Shown here piece by piece: positions 34,487 to 45,970 of a stretch of DNA of 64,000 bases. The number at the start of each line of letters is the position of its first letter. Position 1 is the first letter of the stretch. The translations under genes were made by a program, and so were the position numbers. The notes beneath the pieces are model-generated. The model made no database searches, was not told the DNA's origin, and saw only the letters and a list, made by a program, of their open reading frames with translations. Source of the stretch: Cristatella mucedo (taxonomy: Eukaryota; Bryozoa; Phylactolaemata; Cristatellidae); contig WPIO01000033.1 in the NCBI GenBank assembly GCA_009760855.2, positions 1,266,001 to 1,330,000 on the forward strand, written 5' to 3'.

Positions 34487-36513
34487 TAATAATAATAATA
34501 ATATTGCGCTTGATAAAGCGCCCTCAGAGAACTTAATCTCTTTCTAGGCACTTAACATTTGCTGCAAAGTGATATGCAATAGAATAGTAAGTAAAATCAT
34601 GCTTGAAAAACAAACAATAAATAATATGGTTAGGGGTTACATGCACAGGGTCAGCATGCAAGTGTGATTAGTGGCAGCATGCACAGTGTCAACGCGGATA
34701 AGTGCATCAAGGACGAATCACAGGAACCCACTAAATGCTGTCCTAAATAGGTGTGTTTAAGTTTCTTTTAAATGTGGTCAGGCCAGGGGATGTTCTGACG
34801 CAGGTCGGGAGGGAGTTCCAGGCTTTGGGAGCATACGAGCTAAATGCACGGTCTCCAAAGGATTTAAGGTTTGTACGAGGTATTTCCAGGCTGTTGGATT
34901 CCGAAAAGCGAGTGGTACGATGCTTGGCCTGATGGGGTAGTATCTCTGAAAGATAGGCTGGAGCCATAGAATGAAGAGACCTAAAAGTGAGCGACAAAAC
35001 CTTGAAGTCAATCCGTTGCTTGACTGGTAACCAGTGCAGGTCGGCGAGAAGTGGAGTAATGTGGCAACTGCGACGCTCACGACAGACAAGCCTAGCTGCA
35101 GAGTTTTGCACCAGCTGCAATCGCCTGATCGCACATGCTGGTAGGCCAGTAAGCAGTGAGTTGCAGAAGTCGAGACGAGATGTCACGAATGCATGGACCA
35201 GCTTGGACGTGGTATCCCTATCTAAACGAGCTCTAATTTTAGCAATGTTATGAAGCTGAAAATAGGCAGATTTGACTGTGGAGCTGATGTGGTCGTCTAA
35301 CGAAAGGTCGCTTTGGAATATGACACCTAGATTTCGAGCTGATTCAACAGGAGATATGCTGGCAGAGCCAATTTTGAGCGTCAGCCTTTCCAATCTCTTA
35401 ATCACACTGGGTTTGCCCATAACTAGAAAGTTAGTTTTATCATCGTTTAGTTTTAGAAAATTTGCTGCCATCCATGTGCGGATGTCATCAATGCATGCAG
35501 CTAGTGAGTTGAGAGAATTTGAGGTGCTCGAAGGCTGGGAGGGATCAAAGCAAAGGTACAACTGAGTGTCGTCCGCATAGAAGTGAAAGCCTAGATTGTG
35601 CTTGGCAATCACATCAGCAAGAGGGAGAGTATAAACCGTGAAAAGAATCGGACCTAGCACAGAGCCCTGAGGTACTCCATATTTTAGAGGTACTTCATAT
35701 GATCTTTGTCCATTCACATCAACACTCTGGAGTCTCCCACTGAGATAGGATCTGAACCACTGCAGAGCAGTGCCAGTGATGCCCAGGCGAGATGAGAGGC
35801 GCTCTAGAAGTACTTTGTGATCGATGGTATCAAAAGCTGCCGAAAGATCGAGCAAAACAAGAAGAGACACTCTACCCATGTCTGCATTCCTAAGTAGGTC
35901 GTTGTATACCCGAAGCAATGCTGACTCTGTGGAGTGATTAGCTCTAAAGCCAGACTGGAACTTACTAGCAAGGTGTGAGGTTTCGATATACGAGTTCAGC
36001 TCGTCTGCCACGACCTGTTCCAGAGTCTTTGATAAGAATGGTAGAAGGGAGACTGGGCGGTAGTTGCTCAAGTTCTTTTGGTCTAGTGTAGCTTTCTTGA
36101 GAAGTGGCCTGACTACAGCTTTTTGAAAGGTGCTGGGACCTGACCTGAGGCTAATGACATATTAATGATGTTGGTTATGCATGGCAGCAGCAGATCAATG
36201 CAACGTAGAAGCAGGACAGTGGGAATAGGGTCCAGTGGACTTGTTGTCTTCTTTGATTGAGATACGAGCTTTAGGACTAGATCACCAGTGACCTGCTTAA
36301 ATGCAGACATTGAGGTGCAGCCAGGAACCGAGGAACAGCATTCTAGTGGGAAGGTTGTCATCGCAGGGATGGATTCCCCGATCTTGTCTATCTTCTGCAC
36401 AAAGAATCGAGAGAAGCGATCGGCTAGATCATCACAAGGATCATCAGGTAAGGAGCTAACCTGGGAACGGTTGAGGAGATGGTTTATTGTCGACGTCAGC
36501 ATTTTTGGATTGA
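34487..36513 (-). mobile_element. LINE-1x copy with the longest intact reverse transcriptase frame
   Basis: The largest open frame in the window (442 codons, 36071-34743) encodes nearly the whole reverse transcriptase: SNYRPVSLLPFLSKTLEQVV, FQSGFRANHSTESALLRV, motif A LDLSAAFDTIDH, motif B GVPQGSVLGPILF, motif C FYADDTQLYL and LNDDKTNFLVMG, then a C-terminal module with HITPLLADLHWLPVKQRI. A separate frame (36502-36113) carries the linker STINHLLNRSQVSSLPDD, so one frameshift lies near 36100. The 3' UTR has the hairpin and an (ATT)n tail at 34487. It is 5' truncated at about 36513 and embedded in LINE-2x. Very similar to 53941-55517, suggesting recent activity. Confidence 0.92.
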
Positions 36514-37378
36514 AGGTATAGGGTCTTCAGGACACGAGCTCTTTTTACTAGACCTTGTTAAGGTAGCCACATCGCATGCAGTAACCTCGGAAAACCTTTT
36601 AACGAAGGTCACAGATTGTGATTCCACAATTGCTTTACTCGGAGGGGGCTGTATGGAGGCACGAATTTACACAATTTTTTTTAGTAAAGAAGGCTGAAAA
36701 CGTTTTGGCTGAGCCGTTAATATCTGGGGAGTCAGACCTCTCAGCATTGGCCAGTAAATGGTTTACTGTCTTATAAATCTGTTTTGGGTCCGACTGGCAG
36801 GAATTCAGTTTTTGAATGAAAAAAGAAGCCCTGGCTTTTTTAAGCTTCCGGGTATAAACTCGAAGGAAGTCTTTGAAATTGATTAGATCTGCATCAGACC
36901 CCGATTTCTTAAAACGACGTTCAAGCCTGCACTAAACACGGCGCATCTTTTGAAGGTTTTTTGCAAATTGAAAGGAATCTCTGCGACTCTGTACACGGAT
37001 GTAATGAACGGGAGCATGCTTGTCAAGAGCACTCCTGAGTGTCATGTTCACTGCATCAGTGAGGGTATCGAGGCTGTCGGTCGAGTTTGGGTGCAGATCA
37101 AGAAGACCAGCATCACAAACAGATTTCAAAAATGTGTCTATGTCAGTGCTTTTTACGTTATGACACTGGACAAGTTCGACATTGCCCTGTACATGCAAGG
37201 AAGCAGGAACAGTAAACGAGACCGAATAATGATCCGAGAGGGTCAGCAGGCACACCACACGGTCAATGGGTAAGACATCCTTAGTAATCACGACACCTAG
37301 AATATAACCACTGACGTGGGTGCTATGATTAACGTGTTGGACTAAACCAATGGCATACTTGCGTACATATTGCATACC
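36514..37378 (-). mobile_element. LINE-2x copy, 5' part (endonuclease end and linker)
   Basis: The minus strand reads the endonuclease C-terminus (THVSGYILGVVITKD, then LSDHYSVSF with the catalytic-type SDH), followed by LDKHAPVHYIRVQSR and a long linker (KLKKARASFFIQKLNS, YKTVNHLLANAE) broken by a stop. It ends where the LINE-1x copy is inserted ('gtcctgaagaccctatac') and resumes at 34486 ('ctctgtggcagaac'), matching the continuous order at about 15800 in the other copy. Confidence 0.85.
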
Positions 37379-37499
37379 TGCTTTGTAGTTAGCCGTGCTG
37401 TGAGTCGAGTTATGCAGGGGTGTCCCAAATTTTCACGGAAGCTGCAAGCCGGAAGCCGATTCTTGGTGGTGGCACCACTGACCGGTCTTTATCCTGCAG

Positions 37500-37702
37500 G
37501 AGGAGAGGAGGCCCGCAGCTTGCTCTCCGCTCACACTTTGAGCAAGCTCGGCGAGTGGGCACGTGACTATCGGAGTCTTTGGTCTGTCGGCGCACCGGAC
37601 TTGGTGGCTGAGAAGGACTACAACAGAGCTTGCAGCCAGGTGTATCCTTACTGTGCCATCTGCTCACTGTTGGATCACGGCCCCTCTGTCGCCAGCGGCG
37701 AG
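37500..37702 (+). CDS. KDM4-like: KDM4-like exon 3 (pre-PHD and first PHD cysteines)
   Basis: Acceptor TTTATCCTGCAG, phase-1 entry; donor GTATTG. Encodes ARDYRSLWSVGAPDLVAEKD, then YNRACSQVYPYCAICSLLDH, which matches the KDM4 family block just before and at the start of the PHD finger (LW...P...AEKxYN...CAIC). Cys-x2-Cys supplies the first zinc ligands. Confidence 0.85.
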
Positions 37703-37898
37703 GTATTGTCGATCGGCCCCTCATGGCTGCGCCGCCGTTGCTGCAGCACCACTTTGCCAGCATGCAGTTCCTATAGCTAAAAAATAATGATCGATCCCAC
37801 TCCTCATCCAACTGCCTCCGCCGCCACGGTCCTTTTACTCATGTCGCCTCGTTTGTCGAATTCCAAGCTAGCTGCACTCGCTGCTGTTGCTGCTACAG

Positions 37899-38121
37899 GC
37901 CGGCAGTGTGGCTGCATCGACACTCTTGCCATCAGAAAGCAAGCCTCTGGTTTCGGAGTCCGTATTCCAAGCGAGGATTGTCAGCGATGGCGAAGAGCAG
38001 CAGCAGCCCTTCTCCTCGTGTTTGTCGACCTCATCCTCCGACTCGCGGCCGACCAACGTCGACGAGCTCGGCCGAAGCCTCCTGCTCGTCTGCTCTCAGT
38101 GCAGCCTGTGTGTGCACGCCA
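37899..38121 (+). CDS. KDM4-like: KDM4-like exon 4 (PHD finger middle)
   Basis: Acceptor TGCTGCTACAG (phase 0) and donor GTGAGT (phase 1, splitting a Ser codon). Encodes SESKPLVSES, a Ser-rich loop, then DELGRSLLLVCSQCSLCVHA: the family's linker, Cys-x2-Cys and the zinc-binding His. The loop between the two Cys pairs is long and low in complexity, as in other KDM4 proteins. Confidence 0.88.
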
Positions 38122-38129
38122 GTGAGTAG

Positions 38130-39060
38130 CCATCACTGCTGAGCACGGGTCGTCGGTGCGCACGTGACTCGCCTAGCAGATAGCAAAGTGCCATTATGCC
38201 GAGTGCCAGCACTGTTACCTCTGTGTCCGTTCGACTGCATTGTTGCTCATTCCTTTCGCTGCATACCAGTTGGTCAAGCAGCAGCCGCACGAGGAACCGA
38301 GCCGAGCATAGGATCATGGCGGTAGGGTCGTGGGCCGCTCCCGCCCAAGCTGCTGCAAGAGCCTGCAGCTTGCTGTGCTACCGGTGCATCGCTGGCAAGA
38401 GCCTTAGCTTGCCATGTGAAGAGGGCCAGCTTGTCTCCCCCTCCCCCCATAGCCTGCACTCCCCCGAAGCCCAGTAGCCCTCTTCCTAGGACAGGTTTCA
38501 AAGAAGAGTAGCCGGCCCTAAAGAAAGGCTCAGAAGGCGTGCAGGGTGAATGTGCGCAATTGGCTGCAATGATTCGGATGGTGGCTAGCCCGAGATTCGT
38601 TGAACCGATACCCTCCATGTAGAATGAACCCGACCACAAATAGCATTCATTATCGGAGCATGCAAAGCAGTGCCACAGTAGAACCCTCATCCTATTCACA
38701 GTATTACAAACATGAACTTGTGGTCTCTCTTCATGTGGCAGAGATGCGACTTTTAGGTGAGGGGCAAGCGCTGCCGACAATGATAAGTGCAGTAAAAATC
38801 GAAAGACTTCGATTCGAAACGTGATTTGGCGGCTTCTCGTAGCAAATAAGTATGAGACGGTCTATCTCATCCATCATTCACCATCACCATCGCGGCCGTT
38901 GCTTTCTCAACATGCTAGATAGAGCGTGGCATCGTTGGGGTAGTCCATACATATAATTGTTTGAAGACCTGTCTTGATAAATTTTAACATGCTGATCACA
39001 CGTTTGGCCTTGGCTTTTGCCACTGATAGTGTCAGAATAACTCACACTAACTTGCATGGT
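38130..39060. other. Intronic stretch, nothing recognised
   Basis: GC-rich at its start, then unremarkable. No exon or repeat recognised. Confidence 0.35.
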
Positions 39061-39063
39061 AGG

Positions 39064-39569
39064 TCATAGCCAGCCTCGGTTCGACCGGACTGTGCCAGCA
39101 TGACTGCGATATGGAGAAGCATCCCGGCGTTCTTCAGTTTTTGAGTCCATATGTTGTATTTCCCTACGAAAGTTGTGAAGCTGCAGTCTTAACAATGAGG
39201 ATCGGCTCGATGTCTGGAAAGTCTGTCTTGTAGAATTTGGTTTCAAGCACTGCAAGGTTGTCGACATAGAATGCAGAAGGCTGTTGATTGTTGTAAATGC
39301 AAGCAGCCAGGCAGAGCTTATCCATCAACTTCTTGTCAAACTGAAAGTCTAATTCTGACTGCATCATGTCAATTGCCATTGAGAGTATATTGGACGGAAG
39401 AAGTGTTCGTTGCTATTCGTGTGCTCATTGAGCCGAGGCCGACCGGGTCGGTTGTAATTGTCATGTAGGTCACCTCGATTTCATGATGCTGACAGAACTT
39501 CTGCACCTTTGTCAACAGACCATCCTTGCCAGCCATTTGCTTCCCCGGCAGTACCTGAACCAAGTGCAC
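39064..39569 (-). pseudogene. Frame-broken coding-like patch of unknown identity
   Basis: On the minus strand a protein-like run (KDGLLTKVQKFCQHHEIEVT, then ITTDPVGLGSMSTRIATNTS) passes through an apparent frameshift near 39375 into another open run (FDKKLMDKLCLAACIYNNQQ, FYVDNLAVLETKFYKTDFPD) and possibly a third frame (LKNAGMLLHIAVMLAQSGRT). The composition looks coding, and the two overlapping frames meet head to tail. I do not recognise the family. It lies antisense in a KDM4-like intron, which fits a processed pseudogene or a relic of an unknown transposon. Confidence 0.4.
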
Positions 39570-39954
39570 AGCATTAACAAAATTTCGATCCTGTTTATAG
39601 TGACTGTATATCTAAGACACCCCACCAGGCTCCCATTCTTTCAGACCATGTGGTCTGACAAGGTGGGTAGGTGGGTGGTAGGGTTGCTGTCGTTGTTCGT
39701 GAATCGTTTGGTTAGGTTGCTGTCAGATCACCATCAAAAAGGATGCTACTCGTAGTTGTGGTCTACCTTCTGTCTGTTCAACCTTATTTATGGCAGTTTT
39801 TGGGAGTTCCTCGCCAAAATATTCGTGTGTTGCAGGCTGTTACTGATTGCTGGAAACTTTAAATTCATATTGACGACCGTGGCAACAATCAGGTTCTCTC
39901 ATTTCTTGACTGTCTGGAGAACTCCAGCTTGGTCTAAGGCGATATTCATTCGGA

Positions 39955-41350
39955 CTCATATTGATGGCCGTGCCCCAGGATGTCGTGATCACAAAAGATG
40001 TCTGCCACACTGACCTTATTGTGTGCCCGACAACCATATCATTTCTCAATCTCATTTACTGGTCCTGTGATGCAACGATGCCAAGTATCGATGCTAAGAA
40101 ATTGTTTAACCTGTGTGATCTTCTTGATCTGCACCCAGCCTGTGCTAACAGCATTGATACCCTCATTGATACTGTAAAATCGAAACGTATGTGATAGATC
40201 TCGATGAGCATGCTCTCCTGCATTCTGTCTGTTTACTGAGTCGTGGAGATTTTTTTCTTTATGCCAAAAACTTCAAACAATTTGCCTTGTAAATCGAAGG
40301 CTCGAACACTGCTTTTAAGAATTCCGAATCTGACGATGATCAAACCAATTTCGAAGACGTTCATTGTCAACATCCACAAGTATAGAAAAGCCAGTGAGTT
40401 TTTCACTGGAAGACTTACGTCCTGCCAGTCAGATCCACAACAAATTTTATAAGACAGTGAGTCATTTGCTTGTCAAGGTTTCTCCTTACAAATTGGATAA
40501 TTGAATTAAGTCGAGTAAAAAAAGTTAGTTTCCTAAAGACCCCATCCATCACCTCTCGGGTCTTTACTGGCAGACAAACTTAGTTCAGCCATAATTCAGC
40601 TTGTTAATGCTTCTCTGGTTTGTTCCAGTCATTCAAATCGAGCATCGTTCGACCAATACTTAATAAATAAGCCTGCATTGGATTCAGAGGCCTTAGCAAA
40701 CTATCTCTCAGCGCTCCTTCCATTTGTGTCCAAGATTCTCGAAAAGATCGTTACTTGCTCGTAGAGCACATTGAGCATGTATTAGAACATATATAAGTGG
40801 CTTGTAGAACCCGTTGAGAAGAATGAACTGTTGCAAAAATTTCAGTCTTGATTCAAAAGACACCACTCCACTAAATTGATGTCCACCGAGTGATTGAACT
40901 TCTAAGGCTTAAAAGTGTCCTTTATGCAATGGAATCGGACATGTTTATGCTAAATTGTGTTGTGATTTAGTAGGGAGACTAAATTCGTAAGAAATTGCAG
41001 CCATGTCTATATAATCAATCATACCGGTCTACATTCTACAGGCCATACCAACGCTTGAACTGCTGCTCATGGTTTAATGCTGGGTCTCTTCCCTTTATCA
41101 TTGAGCCTCACAATATTGTTCATTAAAAAAAGCTCGTTTGTGCTTGCTAAGACCGGTTTACTCCGGCCGAGGATTCAAAGTAGCTTACTAACGTATCATC
41201 AGCACCCCAGCTGGTTACAACACTTTGGCTGTACCCGTCCTATGTTGTTCAGCACGATTAACCTTTACTTTAATTGTGCTACTGAACGAATCCTTCGGTG
41301 TATGCTTAAATCTGGTTGGTGTCTGAGTAAAGTCGGGTGACACGGTCTTT
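39955..41350 (+). mobile_element. Decayed LINE-2x copy
   Basis: Opens with the endonuclease C-terminus (VVITKDVCHTDLIVCPTTIS, then DLLDLHPACANSIDTLIDTV), parallel to the copy at 37300-37030. The linker (40250-40470), early reverse transcriptase remnants (ANYLSALLPFVSKILEKIV-like near 40690) and fragments to about 41350 follow. Heavily mutated. Confidence 0.75.
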
Positions 41351-42400
41351 AAGAGAAGCTGGGATTAGAGACTCCATTATGTAAAAGCTTAAACTACTTA
41401 ATTCTCTACCCAGGTATGACGAACCTTGTTTAAAACTCATAGAGCCTGGCGGCCTTCAAAGTACTAGGGGAACATGTTTGGTAATCGATACTCCACATTA
41501 ATCTTTATTTCTCTTGAAAGTTTCAGCTTGTATACCTCCGTCATCACTCACCTTTAAGAGTTCAATAGTGAGTAGAAAGTAGAGTCACTACTTCATGGCA
41601 GGTCAAGGTGCAGCTTATGAGAAGGATCTCGATGGGTTACATTTCGATAGAAGATAGTGGATTGACTTTAGTGTGCTGCAGAACGAACTCGTTGGTGTAT
41701 GCTTAAATCTTGTTGGCGTCCTGAGTAAAGTCTAGCTCTCCTCCATCTTAGTTTAGGCCCCTTTTCTTGTAAGAAGTTCACAGGTCAGTTGGCCCACCGT
41801 CGTGCTTTCTTTCTATCATCGTAATTGCTCGACCAACGGGAGTAGTCATGGGAAAGATGTCGCTGACGGCGCACTTGCCAGAACTTGGTCCCACACCGAG
41901 GTCAGCGATTTAGGTTATTGGCTCTCTATAACAATCTGTCTTTGTACTGTCTTCAGACTGCCACCCCCAATAAGCTTATTAAAGCTAAACACTGCCCTCC
42001 GGTCAGGTCTTTCTTTTTGGCGATTGCCTTCTCTGCCATTTTCCTCAAAATGTGGTTCTCATAGTTAGCACACGTAGTGTACAAGAAGCCGGGAATCCTG
42101 TCGCTAACTTAATCTGCTATTCCTTTCAAAGCAATGAAGAAAACATGCCACTGATGGCATTTATGATCGGTCTTTCGTGCATTGTCTTCTTCCAATCTTG
42201 GCCTACAACTTGGGCCATGCTCAGTTTCATCGATCCTCAGTATCATCGTTGTTAGGACAGCCCCAGTCTTGGCTAAGAGTGGACTGGAAATAACCAACCT
42301 TGTAAACATGCCCTAACTTAGGCGGCAGCAAGTTGTACTGCTCATGAACAGACTGTAGTATGCGCATATTCGGTGATGTTTTAAAATTGAAATGAAGCAA
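41351..42400. other. Intronic stretch, mostly unassigned
   Basis: Repeats a piece of the preceding LINE-like sequence near 41690 (gaacgaactcgttggtgtatgc). Otherwise nothing recognised. Confidence 0.35.
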
Positions 42401-42404
42401 CGTC

Positions 42405-42530
42405 ATAGTCTGTTGGCTACCGAATGCGTACCGAAAGCCGCTTAGGCTGTGAGTGCGCTATACAAAACTCTCCTGCGTAACGCCCACATGGTCTTTATGA
42501 CTTTGTGGAGTTACTGACGGAGATACAAGC
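42405..42530 (+). repeat. LINE-2x 3'-end fragment
   Basis: 'ttggctaccgaatgcgtacc', 'gaaagccgcttaggctgtga', 'tacaaaactctcctgcgtaa', 'ttgtggagttactgacggag': a well-preserved terminus without coding sequence. Confidence 0.85.
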
Positions 42531-43028
42531 TTGCCACCTCGTCAATCAGTTGGTTGCAGCCTTGTTTTTATAGGGCATCAGCCCTCATTTGTGTCTGGTT
42601 CCCTCTCCAACTAATTGCTTGTCTTTCGACATTTGGACTTGAGTGTGCTTATCTCTTGCTGCAACTGTTTGTTAATGCTCTGTTCTGGGTAGCTACAAAG
42701 GCTGTTTGGTAGCACCGACAAATTCATAGCCCGAAGGTCATATACATTGATAGTACATTTTCTAAGAGGCAGCTACTTCTCAGTTACTAATTGCGCATAC
42801 GATTGCCCAAATGTCTATTGTGGCTTTGCATTCGACTGTTGCTGCTACCCGTGGCTTGCGATATACTGCATTGCCTTGTGCTCATTCGGGGTTAACCATT
42901 GTCTTATCTGCCTGATAAACTACCATCTCCCAGCTTGCTTTTCTCGGCCTGCTTCCACATGCATTTTTGTGAATGTCTTCATTGTTTGCTTTGGCCATTA
43001 TTGCAATGCATCACTGATTTTTTTGTAG

Positions 43029-43111
43029 GCTGCTACGGTGTGCTCTTTCCTGTGCCGTCGGCAAGAGCTGCATGGCAGTGCAATCGTTGTATCCACGAAG
43101 TTACTAATACA
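43029..43111 (+). CDS. KDM4-like: KDM4-like exon 5 (PHD finger end)
   Basis: Acceptor TTTTTTGTAG, donor GTAAGC. Completes the split Ser and reads CYGVLFPVPSARAAWQCNRC: the CYG after the zinc His and the final W-x-Cys-x2-Cys pair of the PHD finger. Phase 1 in, phase 0 out. Confidence 0.92.
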
Positions 43112-43320
43112 GTAAGCGCGAATAGCCGTTGGCATCGTGCGGTGCTGTTGAACTCTAGATCAGGTCCCCGATCGTCATCTTTAACAGTCTTTTGTGCAAT
43201 CGGATTTACCTGATTGGGTCAATACAATCTATTTGTATTATGTGCGCTGGTGTACTGGTATCTCCTTTACAGCACAAGCGAAGTGCCGGGAAAGATTTCT
43301 TTTTAGGGCACTGTGCACAA

Positions 43321-43360
<40 letters not shown>
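43321..43360. repeat. (ATT)n microsatellite
   Basis: 40 bp of ATT units within the intron between exons 5 and 6. It may be the tail of a decayed LINE-1x insertion (preceded by 'tttagggcactgtgcacaa'). Confidence 0.9.
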
Positions 43361-43362
<2 letters not shown>

Positions 43363-43473
43363 GTTGTCCTCTTTGCCTGGACCATGCCTCGGTGCCCTAG
43401 TACTGACTGCTGCGACGATGCTCGAGCTCTAGGTTCTTTGTGCTTTGTTCTCCCTCTGCTGCTGCTTCTTCAG

Positions 43474-43641
43474 GTGGCCTGCTGTTTGTGCAACCTACGA
43501 GGCGGTGCTTTGAAGCCCACTAACAGCCGCGGCTGGGCACACATTGTTTGTGTGCTGGCAAACGCTGATACGTTCTTTGGAAACGTCAGCACAAGGGAGC
43601 CGATCGTTGTCAGCCGGGTTCCTAAGGACAGGAAAATGCTG
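43474..43641 (+). CDS. KDM4-like: KDM4-like exon 6 (extended PHD, first half)
   Basis: Acceptor CTGCTTCTTCAG, donor GTTAGT, both phase 0; 56 codons. Encodes ACCLCNLRGGALKPTNSRGW, then AHIVCVLANADTFFGNVSTR and VPKDRKML. CxLCxxRGGALK and WAHIxC are the signature of the KDM4 extended PHD domain. Confidence 0.95.
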
Positions 43642-43988
43642 GTTAGTCGTCTAGTGCTTACTCGGGTGACATGCCGTTGCTGCTTCTGCTGGCATCAGCT
43701 CCTCGGATAGCAGACTGCGTCCTGGCGCCTTCTCCGCGCCTGCTGCGTGCAACTGTTCGTACCCCGTTTTCACTGTACACTAACCTTTTGGCGCACTCTT
43801 GCAGAGTTTTGTGAGACTGCCTGCCTGGTTGGTGCCGTCGGATGCATTGCTGCATGAGCCTGTCCAGTATGGTCATGGTTCAGCACCCTTCCTAAACATT
43901 GCTTGCTACAATGCCGATTGTAAGGGGCCTGAAGATGGTTGAAGTCCTCTTGTATACCATCACTTCTGTGCTGTTGCTGGTTTTGTAG

Positions 43989-44186
43989 AAGTGTGTTTAC
44001 TGCTCAGAAGCCTTTCCAAAAGGCAGCAACGGTGGTGGATGTGTACAGTGCACGCGAACCAAGGCCTGCGTCACAGCATTCCATGTGACGTGCGCCAAGG
44101 CCACAGGCAAAGTAAAGTTCGAGCTTGGACAGTGGCCGCTGCCTCTCAAGATTTCGTGCGCTCGCCATGCCGAATCTGCAAGCGAT
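43989..44186 (+). CDS. KDM4-like: KDM4-like exon 7 (extended PHD, second half)
   Basis: Acceptor TTTTGTAG, donor GTGAGT; 66 codons, phase 0. Continues directly from ...RKML with KCVYCSEAF, then GGGCVQCTRTKACVTAFHVT, CAKATGK and ISCARH. All ligand positions of the extended PHD zinc sites appear present (CVYC, CVQC, FHVTCA, CARH). Confidence 0.95.
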
Positions 44187-44605
44187 GTGAGTCTGCCAGC
44201 CGTGCTCGAGCGTTTAGTTAAGTGCTCTTGCGAGCAAGCTTCAGTGAAATGGCCAGCCATGGCATTGGCACTCAAAACGAAGGAGACTCCAGGCATTGTC
44301 GACTTTACTACTTCGTCCCGTGGACACGTGCCTGCTCTTCGAGTCTATTGAGTACTCGTTCTTGCTGTGCCCTGTTATACCATCCTGGTAGTGCAGTCCT
44401 GGTGGCAGAGGATTTTGAGCCATTACCAGTGGACTAGCTCATTGTGACTCGTGCCACCTGTTTTGGAGGTCGTTGGTTCAGCTCGAGATGGCAAGCTGAC
44501 ATCTTTCTTGTATAGCATTATCTTGATCTATTGAGGGTTTAGAGCGTTTTATAAATTCAGCTGCCGGTTTAGCTGCTTTGTTTTTACCTGTTCGTGTATT
44601 TTCAG

Positions 44606-44776
44606 CATTCGAAGGAGCTTCCTATTGTCAAAGTAGGTGACATCGTCATTAGCAGACATCAGAAGGGTCATTGCTATGACAATTGTACTGTGGTAAAAGT
44701 TACTTACATCGATTACTGTTGCGTTCACTTTGCCGACAACACAATCAGCAATAATCTTTTCCGAGAAGACATCGTG
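44606..44776 (+). CDS. KDM4-like: KDM4-like exon 8 (Tudor 1)
   Basis: Acceptor TGTATTTTCAG, donor GTAAGT; 57 codons, phase 0. Encodes VKVGDIVISRHQKGHCYDNC, TVVKVTYIDYCCVHFADNTI and FREDIV, the first segment of the KDM4 hybrid Tudor pair. The Phe of VHF and the Asp of EDIV sit where KDM4A has its aromatic-cage Phe and its acidic H3-Arg2 contact (inferred by alignment from memory). Confidence 0.93.
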
Positions 44777-45014
44777 GTAAGTACGAATGACAGCTGTACG
44801 TTTTCTTCTCTTCTGCCCTGGCACCGCACTGTACCTCGTCGTCTAGACCTGCTGCAACCACAGGCCGTGCCATGTCGGGCCTTGCAAATGGAGCTGCCCT
44901 AGTTGACCAGCTTCTGATACCTCCACCTAATTCGAGCTTGGCATGGGGTGACCCGGAATAGTATAGCTTGCCCTCTTTGTACTCCTCTTTATGCACACTT
45001 CTTCTTATGGGCTT

Positions 45015-45092
45015 CCTCTGCAGCAAGTGTAAAGTGTCTAGAAAGAGATTGAGTTCTCTGAGAGCGCCGTATCAAGTGTATTACTATTATTT
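45015..45092 (+). repeat. LINE-1x 3' tip
   Basis: 'gtctagaaagagattgagtt', 'ctctgagagcgccg', then ATT-rich sequence. A short insertion in the intron between exons 8 and 9. Confidence 0.7.
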
Positions 45093-45124
45093 CCTCTGTT
45101 TATTAAAGGTTGGAGTTCACTTAA

Positions 45125-45800
45125 CCATAATAATGTCTTGTGTGTGGTGACCTGAAAGAACTAAATCTCTATCCAATCGATTTATTACACACAAAAGAAG
45201 CAATTACTAGAATTAATGAGCAGCCAAGTATCACACTGAGGCAAGCATGCAAAAGCACACCATGAGCCATTTAGGGTGCTGGTTAGTATTCAGATCTAAG
45301 GTTGCCAACGTGTATTGAATCATGCATGACTAAGCATGCAAAGTGTGCAAGAACAAAAAAAGACTAGCTGCTGGGGCCAGGGGAAGTTTAGCAAAACAGA
45401 TGCATCATTAGCTGAGATTTGTGTGTTGCAAAAGTCATTGCAGGTAGTAACAGGAGTCAAAAGTGAGTTCAAGGCTTTGTGCGTTAGAACTGACGATCAC
45501 CTAGAGATTTTATTTAGTGTGACGAACAGTTGACAGCCAATGAGCATGAGGTGCGAGAGCCGGAGTAAGGCAGCTTCTTCGTTGACGGTAGACCAGCCAA
45601 GCAGCTGAGTTATGCATCAATTGCAGACGACTAAGACAGACGACTATGGGCGAAGGCTGGGAGTCCTGAATAAAGTGAAGTGCAGAGATCTAGATGCGAT
45701 GTCGCAAACTCGTGAACTGGTTTGCCTGTCGTACTCTGGTTTAAGCTAGCCCTAATTTTGGCATTGTTCCTCGGCTGAAAGTAGGCTGACTTCACCGTGC
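45125..45800 (-). mobile_element. Decayed LINE-1x copy antisense
   Basis: On the minus strand the reverse transcriptase thumb region is recognisable (VKSAYFQPRNNAKIRASL, then FATSHLDLCTSLYSGLPAFA), with a worn 3' end near 45130. It abuts KDM4-like exon 9 by about 45 bp. Confidence 0.75.
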
Positions 45801-45844
45801 AGGCAAAACTTGTTGGTATGTCAGCAATTGGAGGGTCGTTGCAG

Positions 45845-45970
45845 GAACCTCCACCTACCCCAGATGCAGCTGGTGTGCTACAAGTTGGAATGAAGGTTAA
45901 TGTCATGTGGACCGACGGGAAACTTTATACTGGAAAATACGTCGGCACTAACAGTGTGATCGAATACACG
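45845..45970 (+). CDS. KDM4-like: KDM4-like exon 9 (Tudor 2, first part)
   Basis: Acceptor GGTCGTTGCAG, donor GTTTGT; 42 codons, phase 0. Encodes EPPPTPDAAGVLQVGMKVNV, then MWTDGKLYTGKYVGTNSVIE. W and Y (six residues apart in WTDGKLY) match the two cage aromatics of the second KDM4 Tudor segment. Confidence 0.93.

Noticed and set aside
43805-43920. Open segment after a strong acceptor between KDM4-like exons 6 and 7
   Set aside because: Including it would break the contiguous family sequence ...RKML-KCVYC, and its donors leave the wrong phase.
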